The translations under genes were made by a program, and so were the position numbers. A model generated the notes under the pieces. That model saw only the letters and a list, made by a program, of their open reading frames with translations. It searched no databases and was not told the origin of the DNA. From a virus: a stretch of DNA of 27,451 nucleotides. Positions 11,776 through 18,816 of the stretch are shown one piece after another (position 1 is the first letter of the stretch; every line of letters starts with the position of its first letter). Location of the stretch: the IMG/VR virus record IMGVR_UViG_3300005549_000026, positions 1 to 27,451 of that record, one strand, 5' to 3'.

Positions 11776-11999
11776 GCGGACTCCGGGTCCTGGAAGGGCA
11801 GGTCGATCACCACGGGCGGGACCTTGGGCGCGCGGTCGGGCGACCGCACCATGCCCTGGTCCGTCAGGAAGCGTCGGGCCTGGTCGATCCAGGCCGGGGT
11901 GAGCTGCTCCTTGCCCTCCAGCTTCTCGCGCAGGCGCTTGGCCATGGCCGCGCGCAGGAGGGTGAGCTCGTCGCGCAGGGCGTCGTCCGGGGTCTTCAT
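11772..11999 (-). CDS. terS: Terminase small subunit (T7 gp18 position)
   Basis: Predicted 75-residue protein, MKTPDDALRDELTLLRAAMA, with a helical core including LREKLEGKEQLTPAWIDQAR and a C-terminal tail VPPVVIDLPFQDPESA. Assignment rests mainly on position: immediately upstream of, and coupled (GTGA) to, the large terminase, as T7-type small terminases are. The helical DNA-binding/oligomerising appearance fits. T7 gp18 is 89 residues, so this is slightly short. ATG 11999 overlaps the stop of the previous gene (ATGA). It would recognise phage DNA and recruit the large subunit. Confidence 0.8.
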   Translation of the reverse strand: MKTPDDALRDELTLLRAAMAKRLREKLEGKEQLTPAWIDQARRFLTDQGMVRSPDRAPKVPPVVIDLPFQDPESA

Positions 12000-12358
12000 T
12001 CCACGATCCACAGCCACACGGCGTTGGTGGGGGCCAGGCCGTTGATGTACCGGGCCCACATGAGGGGCAGGGCCTGCAGGAACACCACGGCGTGCCCAGC
12101 CGTGTTCACCTTGGTCTGGCCGGCCACGGCCGTGCCGCTGGTGATGATGGTGTGCAGGAGCATGCCGTTCACCCCGGTCAGGGTGGCGGCCTCCACGTCC
12201 GGCGCGCCCCGGATCTCGAGCGTGGCCCCGCTCGCCGGGCTGATGAACGTCCAGAAGCCGATGGTCTCCTCGCGCGTGGCCTGGACCTGGACGCGCTCGG
12301 TCTCGGCGTTGTTCGTGGTGTTGTTGCTGAAAATCTTCTTATTGTTCAGGGACGGCAT
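11996..12358 (-). CDS. Small beta-rich virion-type protein 2
   Basis: Predicted 120-residue protein. The Asn-rich N-terminus (MPSLNNKKIFSNNTTNNAET) is followed by strands ATLEIRGAPDVEAATLTG, MLLHTIITSGTAVAGQTKV and a C-terminal MWARYINGLAPTNAVWLWIV. The layout 'beta repeat ... R.(N) ... V.W(V/I)' at the end resembles the upstream 106-residue protein and a common class of small phage proteins encoded near fibre genes whose role is unclear. It starts one base after the upstream stop, and its own stop overlaps the small terminase start. A minor virion or fibre-associated role is inferred from position. Confidence 0.75.
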   Translation of the reverse strand: MPSLNNKKIFSNNTTNNAETERVQVQATREETIGFWTFISPASGATLEIRGAPDVEAATLTGVNGMLLHTIITSGTAVAGQTKVNTAGHAVVFLQALPLMWARYINGLAPTNAVWLWIVE

Positions 12359-12359
12359 A

Positions 12360-12680
12360 TTATGCCATGACCCAGGCCGTGACCAGGCCCGCGTTCCCGG
12401 TCCAGTTCAGGCGCATCTCGGTCAGGGTCTGCGCGATGGCAATGAAGGCCTGGCCCGCGCCCGCATTCAGGAGGGTGCTCGCCGTCATGATGGCCACCCA
12501 CGGGGCCTCGGGCGAGATGCGGCCCTCGAGCGTGAACGTGGCCAGGGCCGCGCTGGACTGCACCACCAGGGCCCCGCCCGCCTTGGGCCCGAGCTGCCAT
12601 CGCAGGCCGGCCACGGGCAGGGGGCCGGTCGCGGCCGCGGAGGCAGCCACCAGTTGTTGAACGTCGTTCCCGGAGGTCAT
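12360..12680 (-). CDS. Small beta-rich virion-type protein 1
   Basis: Predicted 106-residue protein with strands GPLPVAGLRWQLG, GGALVVQSSAALATFTLEGR, SPEAPWVAIMTAS and a C-terminal EMRLNWTGNAGLVTAWVMA. The segment 'F/V-T-L-E-G ... W-V ... R-x-N-W-T ... V-T-x-W' is typical of small phage beta-sandwich proteins that I have seen described only as hypothetical. It lies 3 bases downstream of the second tail fibre. Its relationship to the following 120-residue protein is suggested by the shared C-terminal pattern but is weak at sequence level. Confidence 0.75.
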   Translation of the reverse strand: MTSGNDVQQLVAASAAATGPLPVAGLRWQLGPKAGGALVVQSSAALATFTLEGRISPEAPWVAIMTASTLLNAGAGQAFIAIAQTLTEMRLNWTGNAGLVTAWVMA

Positions 12681-12683
12681 GGG

Positions 12684-13886
12684 TCAGGCCTTGATGCGTT
12701 GGAGGAGCAGGCGGAAGTCGCACTTGTTGTTCCCGCCGCTGGCTCGGTTGGAGTAGCGGAATACGATGTCGGACGCGACCGAGAAGGTCAGGACCAGGGA
12801 GTCCACGAACACGGAGTAGTCGAGGTCGGCGAAGTCCACCGAGGGCCGGTGCAGGCCCATGTCGTAGTAGATGATCTGCGCGGACGTGTCGTCGCTGTTC
12901 GTGAGGCGCAGGCTGGTGCGGTTGGTGGCGGACGCGGCCAGGGGCATGAGGGGCTTGAACACCCACCGCAGGCGCCACGTGCCGGCCGTGAGGCGGATGC
13001 GGTACGGGCTGATGGACGACCCGTCCACGTCCCCGCTGTTGTTTAGCTCCACGCGCCCGGCCCAGCCCGGGGTCATGTTGATGCGCGTGTTCACGTTCTG
13101 GCTCCAGGTGGCAACGCCGGGGTCCACGCCCGGGGACGCGAAGTCCTGCAGGCCGAAGCTGACCACGGTGGCGAGGGCCCGGGCCAGCACGGTCGGGTGG
13201 GACGCCAGGTTGATGTTGCGCCCGTCCGCGGCCGGGTAGCGCGCGCTCGAGTCGAGCTGGACCGCGTTGTTGGCGGCCACGCCCGCGTTCAGGACCGCGG
13301 CCGACCCCAGCATGAGGGCTGTTCGGAAGGGGGCCGGGGCCTGGTCGTCCCACTCGCCCGCCACCACCATGAGGCCGTCGTCGTTGTCCAGAACGGACGT
13401 GGGCAGGTTGCGCGCGGCCCCGGCCACGGTGTCCAGCTGGGACTTGATGACCGCGTCCAGGGGGGCCACGCCCGGGGACAGGTTCTCGATGCGCAGGGCC
13501 TCGGCGTCCCACTGCTCGTCGTCCCCCAGGGCCAGGCCGTCCAGGTCCGGGTCCACGGTCGTGTTGTCCCGTCCCTCGAGCAGGAGGTACAGCTTCTGAC
13601 GGTAGTCGGTGTCCAGGAGGGCGGCCGTGAGGCCGGCCGAGCCCGTGACCAGGTCCAGGAAGTGCACGAGCTGCCCGTCCTCGGTCCGGGGCGTGGTGCG
13701 CACCACGAGGACCTCGGCCCCGGCGGCGGGCGCCGCGGCCAGGGTCACGGTCTTGGCCCGGTCGTCGAAGGTGGCCGCCACGGGCGTGCCGTTCACGGTC
13801 ACGGCCAGGTGGGACGTGGACAGGTACGGCAGGCCCTGGATCGTGTGGGGCCCGACGCCGGGCGGGAGAGTGATGCTCGCCAGCAT
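12684..13886 (-). CDS. Tail fibre protein, copy 2 (T7 gp17-like N-terminus)
   Basis: Predicted 400-residue fibre. The N-terminal part (about 1-150) resembles the particle-binding domain of T7 gp17: HLAVTVNGTPVAATFDD, then LVVRTTPRTEDGQLVHFLD and a helical YRQKLYLLLEGRD. A middle part has VAPLDAVIKSQLDTVAGAAR, a LGSAAVLNAG element and QLDSSARYPAADGRNI. The C-terminal third is a predicted jelly roll (YRIRLTAGTWRLRWVF, NRTSLRLTNSDD). It is a paralogue of the fibre encoded immediately upstream, with shared order and motifs. It would attach to the tail and contact the host surface. No lyase or chaperone domain is visible. Confidence 0.88.
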   Translation of the reverse strand: MLASITLPPGVGPHTIQGLPYLSTSHLAVTVNGTPVAATFDDRAKTVTLAAAPAAGAEVLVVRTTPRTEDGQLVHFLDLVTGSAGLTAALLDTDYRQKLYLLLEGRDNTTVDPDLDGLALGDDEQWDAEALRIENLSPGVAPLDAVIKSQLDTVAGAARNLPTSVLDNDDGLMVVAGEWDDQAPAPFRTALMLGSAAVLNAGVAANNAVQLDSSARYPAADGRNINLASHPTVLARALATVVSFGLQDFASPGVDPGVATWSQNVNTRINMTPGWAGRVELNNSGDVDGSSISPYRIRLTAGTWRLRWVFKPLMPLAASATNRTSLRLTNSDDTSAQIIYYDMGLHRPSVDFADLDYSVFVDSLVLTFSVASDIVFRYSNRASGGNNKCDFRLLLQRIKA

Positions 13887-13887
13887 G

Positions 13888-15081
13888 CTAGGCCACGGCC
13901 GTGCTGACCTTGCGGAACATCAGGGTCGTGTTCGCGATGCGCAGGTCCGTGCCGTCCTCGTTCACGGCCCGCAGGACCACGGTGCCCCCGGCCGCGAGCT
14001 TCAGCAGGAAGATGTTGTGGATGGAGATCATGCCCCGCGTGGCGTTCCCGTCCGACTCGACGCTGATCTTGTCGTTGAACGTGTCGTACACGGTCTGGGC
14101 GCCGGTGTCGTCGTCGTTCGTGAGCTTCACGCGCACGTCCTGGTCGTTCCCGGCCGCGGCGTTGTTGTTGTACACGCGCACCACGTACTCGACCTCCCAC
14201 GTCCCGATGGACAGGGTGACCTTCTTGCCGGCGTTGTCCACCACCACGTCGCCCGAGTTGTCCACGCTGGTGAGGGTCCCGGGCGTGAGGCGGCTGCCCG
14301 CGGTCTGGCTCCAGGTGGCCGTGGCGTCGTTCGCGGGCGTCTGCTCGCTGGACTGGGCCACGTGCCCGAGCGTGGTGCGGTACCGAAGGTTCAGGAGGGC
14401 GTGGTTGGACAGGTCGATGTTCCGGCCGTCGTTCGAGGGGTAGCGCGCGGACCCGTCCAGCTGCACGACCTGATTCGCGCCCGTGCCCGCGTTCAGGACC
14501 GCGGCCGTGCCCAGGCCCAGGTGCGTGCGCGCCTGCGCGGGCGTGCGAATGGTCCATACCCCGGCCACCACCCACAGGCTCTTGTCGTTGTCCGCGCTGG
14601 ACACCACGGGCAGGTTGCCCGCGGCCACGCTGACCGCGTCCAGCTGGGACTTGGTGACCGCGTGCGACGCGGCCGCGCCCACGGCCAGGTTCTCGAGGCG
14701 CCGGTTCTCGCCGTCCCACTGGCCCCCGCCCCCGAGGGCCAGGAACGTGCCCCCCAGGATGACGTCCAGGGTCTCCTGGGCGATGTACAAGAGCTGCAGG
14801 GCGGACGTGTCCAGGTCGCTCTGGCGCACGTGCGACAGGTCGTTGAAGTCCACCAGGCGCCCGGCCTCGGTGTGCGGCGTGGTGCGCGTGACCACGATGT
14901 CCTCGCCCCCGACCAGGGTCAGGCCCGAGATGGTGAAGGCCGTGCGGGCCGAGTTGACCGTAAAGGACACGGCCGTGCCGGCCACGGTCACGCCCAGGTG
15001 GTCGCTGGAGAGAAATCGCAGGCTCACGAACGTATACGTGTTCTGGCCGGCCACCCCGACGAAGGACTCTTGCGAGAGCAT
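13888..15081 (-). CDS. Tail fibre protein, copy 1 (T7 gp17-like N-terminus)
   Basis: Predicted 397-residue fibre. The N-terminus fits the T7 gp17 particle-binding domain: YTFVSLRFLSSDHLGVTV, IVVTRTTPHTEAGRLVDFND and SDLDTSALQLLYIAQETLD. The shaft region contains SHAVTKSQLDAVSVAAGNLP, LGLGTAAVLNAGTGAN and QLDGSARYPSNDGRNI, motifs repeated in the second fibre. The C-terminal 120 residues form a beta-rich C1q/TNF-like domain (TLSIGTWEVEYVVRVY, DVRVKLTNDDDTGAQTVY), probably the receptor-binding tip. It lies 3 bases after the gp16-like gene, the gene order seen in T7. Binding specificity cannot be read from the sequence. Confidence 0.92.
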   Translation of the reverse strand: MLSQESFVGVAGQNTYTFVSLRFLSSDHLGVTVAGTAVSFTVNSARTAFTISGLTLVGGEDIVVTRTTPHTEAGRLVDFNDLSHVRQSDLDTSALQLLYIAQETLDVILGGTFLALGGGGQWDGENRRLENLAVGAAASHAVTKSQLDAVSVAAGNLPVVSSADNDKSLWVVAGVWTIRTPAQARTHLGLGTAAVLNAGTGANQVVQLDGSARYPSNDGRNIDLSNHALLNLRYRTTLGHVAQSSEQTPANDATATWSQTAGSRLTPGTLTSVDNSGDVVVDNAGKKVTLSIGTWEVEYVVRVYNNNAAAGNDQDVRVKLTNDDDTGAQTVYDTFNDKISVESDGNATRGMISIHNIFLLKLAAGGTVVLRAVNEDGTDLRIANTTLMFRKVSTAVA

Positions 15082-15084
15082 GGG

Positions 15085-18000
15085 CTACCGGGGCGTGAGG
15101 GACTGGAGGGCCTGGAGGAGGGGCGGGCGGGTCTCTTCCCCGCGCCGCAGGGCGGCCTTCTGCTGCGTGCGCGCCCGGTCGGCCTGGCCGATCTCGGGGA
15201 ACTCCTTCAGGAGCTGGCGCAGGGCCCGGGCCCGGTAGTCGTCGATCACGTGCTGCACGAGCTGCACGCGCGGGCTCGCGATCTCGTCCGTGGACTCGGG
15301 CGGGATGCGCGTGTACGCCTTGCTGGTCATGAGGCGGCGCAGGGCCTGGCGCAGGTCGCGCCCGCCGATCTCGACCTGCCCGTGCAGCTCTAGCCACCGG
15401 TCGAACGCGTTCTGGCCCTTCGAGTTGGCCACGGTCGTGAGGTCCAGGCCCCCGCGCGTGCGCTTCGGGGGTGTGAACCCGTGCGACAGGCGCGCGAACT
15501 CCTTGTTCACGACGTCGTCCGACACCTCGCGGTACAGGATGGGCACGAACGCGTTGGCCCAGGAGCTGATGGTGTTGCCGAGGGACTGGGCGCGCTTGAC
15601 GGGCTCTCCGAGCACGTTGCGCAGGGGCGGCAGGTCGTCGCTCGCGCCGGGCCACCGCGCGCGCATGGCGTCCAGCATGGAGTGCACCTCGCGCAGGTTG
15701 GGGTCCACAGCCGCAACGCCCGCCGCGGCCTGCCCGGGAACGAAAGAGGCGCTGAGCGTGCGCCACCACGTCGGGAAGGAGCGCTGGGGGTCATGGAGCA
15801 TGTCCGCGAAGTTGGCGAGGCCGGACAGGTAGGTCTTGTTGAGCAGGTTATTCGCGAGCGAAATCGCGAGCCCGTACGTCGCGTTCTCGACATCGGTTTG
15901 GTCGTCCGCGGCCGCGAAACGCGTGTAGTTGACGATGTCGGCCGAGATTCCGAGGATCGAGCCGAAGGGGTCTAGGCGGCCGTAGGCCACATATTTATTC
16001 CCTATCCGAATCGAGTACGGTTGCCACCCTGCCTCCTCGAGCAGCTGGCGCGTCTCCTTGTCGGACGGGCCGCGCCCGGTGATGAGGGGCAGGCCCTGCT
16101 CGTCCGTCTCCGCGGCCTTGGTCAGGACCAGCACGGCCGTGGCCATGCCCATGGACAGGCGCCCGATGGCGTCCGACCGGCGCTTGACGTCCGCGGACAG
16201 CATGTCGCGCACGAACGCGTTCTTGGACTTCTCGAGGGACGGGGCCAGGGCCGGGAAGGTCTTGGCCGCGAACATATGGGCGATGCCGGCCAGGGTCTTC
16301 ACCGTGCGGTCCGCGGCCGCCCCGATGATGTTCACGGGCGTGCGCACGAACGGCATCACCAGGCGCAGGTACCAGTGGTTCAGGACGGCCTCCTGAACGC
16401 GGTACGACAGGGTGCCGGGCTCGAGCTTGGACGTGAACGTGGCCTTGGCCGCGCGCTCCTGGGCCAGGCCCGACAGGGCCGACAGGCGCGCGTGCTCGGG
16501 CGTGCCCACGGCCTTCAGGACGAATTGGCGCGCGGACGCGTCCACCGCGATCTTGCCCTGCAGGCCCTTCGCGAGCGCGTCCTGCACGCCGCGGTTGTAC
16601 AGCTGGGAGTCACTGTACGCCTGGCCCCGGAAGATGAGCTTGTCCATCTCGGACGCCACGAACTGGGCCGCGCCCGCGCGCCCGACGGCCGGGTTGTTCA
16701 GGGCCTGCTCGATCAGCTCGGCGCGCGCGAGGCTACGGTAGTTCAGCTGTTGGAAGAACTGGTCCGTGGCCGTGAGGGCGGCGGAGGGGAGGCGGATGAA
16801 CTTGCCCAGCCAGTTCACGCCGTGCGCGGCCACGGTGCCCTCCTCCAGGCCCACGTTGGCGGCCGTGATGGCCTTGTGGGACGCATCCGTGATGTCGGAC
16901 ACCAGGGACTTCGGGTCCAGGAGGCCGCCCCCGCGCAGGGCCGCGGCCGTGGCCTGCCACGCCTCCCCGGCCGAGTGCACGAGGCCCGACAGCTCGCTCA
17001 GGCCGGCCGTGATGGCCGCGCTCTTGCCGGTAAGGGCCCCGCCCAGGATGCGCTCGAGCGGGAGCAGGGCCGAGTTCAGGGCGTTCGACATCGCGTTCAC
17101 GACGAGCGTGGTCGGGCGCCCGAGCAGGGAGTTGTACCAGTACTCGTTCACGATCCCGAAGACCCGCCGCCCGCGGCTCCCGAGCATCAGCGAGTTCACC
17201 TTGGCCGTGCGCGCGATGGGGTCGGTCGTGCTCTCGTACAGGGCCCGGTACTTGTCCAGAAGGTCCTCGACGCGCTTGCGCCCGCCGCGCTCGTGCAGGA
17301 GGGCCTCGAACCCGGCCTTGTCCAGGAGCTCCGGGATGAACGGGGTCTTGATCCGGTTCGCGCCCAGGCCGCGCCCCTGCTCGCCCAACAGCTGCTTGAC
17401 GCCCAGCATGACCTCGGCGTGGAACTCCTGCGCCATCAAGGCCTTGGCCATGTCCAGGTCCGAGCCCGTCACGGCGCGCGCGGCCTTGCCCAGGCGGTAC
17501 GCGTTGTCCGCGGCCGCGAGCTGGACCGTCTTGTACGCCTGCACGCGATTCATCAAGGCCGGCAGGTCCCGCACGTCCTGCTGGATCTTGCGCAGGAACA
17601 GGTTCGGGTCCTCGCCCACGAGGTCCGCCACCGTGTTCAGCATGGCCTGCTCCTGGACGTTCAGGGCGCGCCGGCTGGCGTCGCCCAGGCCAGGGAAGGG
17701 GGCCAGGGCCTGTTCCGTGGCCCGGATGAACTGGAGCCCGCCGTCCGGCCCCTGGTACCGGGACAGGTTCAGGTCGGACTTCAGCATACCCTGGGACAGG
17801 AGCTCCTTGGTCGTGAGCTTGCGCGGGTTCACGCGCGGGTCGAGCGGCAACTCGCCCACGAGTTCGGTCGTGGTGGCCTTGATGGGGGCCTCGCGCCGGC
17901 CCACCAGGGTCATCAGCTCGTCGGCCTTGGCCTCGTCGATGTCGAAGGTCTTCAGAATCGCGCGCGTCTGGTCCACGGACGGGGCCGGCGGGGCGGGCGG

Positions 18001-18816
18001 GGCCACGGCCACCACGGGCGCGGCCCCGGGCACCGGCACGGCCGCGGCGGCCTCGGGCAGGGTGGGCGCGCCGATCTGGCCGGCCAGGGGCAGGGCGCCC
18101 GGGTCCGTGTCGCGCACGCCGCGCATGGCCGCGTCCAGGGCGTCCAGGGGCGCGGCCTTGTCGATGGCGGCCGCCACGGCCTGCGCGTCCTTGCCCGCGG
18201 CCCGGGCTTTCATGCCGGCGCGGTGACCCTTGAAGGCCAGGATCCCGAGCTCGGTGAGCGCGCCCAGGCCCAGGCCCTCGAGCACGTTCTTGAAGCGGCC
18301 CTCGAGCTCGGCGTCGTCCTCGTCCGCCGCGAGGAACTCGGTGATCGGATTCTGGAGGGCCGGGAAGGCCTGGATCAAGTTGGACAGGCGCTCCTCGTGC
18401 CCGGCGAATACCGTGAAGTCCGCGACGGCGCCCTTGATGGCCCCCTTAGCCACGGCCCCCAGGCGCCCGGCCTTGCCCAGGGCCGGGATGAACCCGGCGC
18501 CCACGAAGCCCACGGCGAAGTTGGACACGCCCTCCACCAGGCCCCCGAGGCCTGTGCGGGACACGCCCAGGACCCGGTCCGTGTAGTCCGGGAGGGCGTC
18601 GAACGCGATGGTGTCGGCCAGGCCGTACACGTCCTGCACGGCCCCCTCCACGCCCCGGAAGGGCGCGGCCAGCACGTCCCCCACCCGCTGTCCGATGGTC
18701 AGGTCCTCGGGCTCGGGCGTCGGCGGGCGCGAGCCTGCCAGAATGGCAGGGCGCATGGCGCGCAGGTCGGCCTGGCGCTCGCGCTCGACGTCGTCGAGGT
18801 CGTGGAAGTGCACCAT
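15085..18816 (-). CDS. Internal virion protein D (T7 gp16-like)
   Basis: Predicted 1243-residue protein (T7 gp16 is 1318). Family and position indicate an ejection protein carried inside the capsid that enters the host envelope with the DNA. Visible elements: an acidic N-terminus, then amphipathic/hydrophobic stretches (VSNFAVGFVGAGFIPALGKA), FTVFAGHEERLSNLIQAFPA, LQNPITEFLAADEDDAELEG, an Ala/Pro-rich linker near residue 270, and a C-terminal half with helices and WQPYSIRIGNKYVAYGRLDP, a block recurring in such proteins. No N-terminal lysozyme-like transglycosylase motif is visible, in contrast to T7 gp16. ATG 18816 overlaps the preceding stop by one base. Confidence 0.9.
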   Translation of the reverse strand: MVHFHDLDDVERERQADLRAMRPAILAGSRPPTPEPEDLTIGQRVGDVLAAPFRGVEGAVQDVYGLADTIAFDALPDYTDRVLGVSRTGLGGLVEGVSNFAVGFVGAGFIPALGKAGRLGAVAKGAIKGAVADFTVFAGHEERLSNLIQAFPALQNPITEFLAADEDDAELEGRFKNVLEGLGLGALTELGILAFKGHRAGMKARAAGKDAQAVAAAIDKAAPLDALDAAMRGVRDTDPGALPLAGQIGAPTLPEAAAAVPVPGAAPVVAVAPPAPPAPSVDQTRAILKTFDIDEAKADELMTLVGRREAPIKATTTELVGELPLDPRVNPRKLTTKELLSQGMLKSDLNLSRYQGPDGGLQFIRATEQALAPFPGLGDASRRALNVQEQAMLNTVADLVGEDPNLFLRKIQQDVRDLPALMNRVQAYKTVQLAAADNAYRLGKAARAVTGSDLDMAKALMAQEFHAEVMLGVKQLLGEQGRGLGANRIKTPFIPELLDKAGFEALLHERGGRKRVEDLLDKYRALYESTTDPIARTAKVNSLMLGSRGRRVFGIVNEYWYNSLLGRPTTLVVNAMSNALNSALLPLERILGGALTGKSAAITAGLSELSGLVHSAGEAWQATAAALRGGGLLDPKSLVSDITDASHKAITAANVGLEEGTVAAHGVNWLGKFIRLPSAALTATDQFFQQLNYRSLARAELIEQALNNPAVGRAGAAQFVASEMDKLIFRGQAYSDSQLYNRGVQDALAKGLQGKIAVDASARQFVLKAVGTPEHARLSALSGLAQERAAKATFTSKLEPGTLSYRVQEAVLNHWYLRLVMPFVRTPVNIIGAAADRTVKTLAGIAHMFAAKTFPALAPSLEKSKNAFVRDMLSADVKRRSDAIGRLSMGMATAVLVLTKAAETDEQGLPLITGRGPSDKETRQLLEEAGWQPYSIRIGNKYVAYGRLDPFGSILGISADIVNYTRFAAADDQTDVENATYGLAISLANNLLNKTYLSGLANFADMLHDPQRSFPTWWRTLSASFVPGQAAAGVAAVDPNLREVHSMLDAMRARWPGASDDLPPLRNVLGEPVKRAQSLGNTISSWANAFVPILYREVSDDVVNKEFARLSHGFTPPKRTRGGLDLTTVANSKGQNAFDRWLELHGQVEIGGRDLRQALRRLMTSKAYTRIPPESTDEIASPRVQLVQHVIDDYRARALRQLLKEFPEIGQADRARTQQKAALRRGEETRPPLLQALQSLTPR

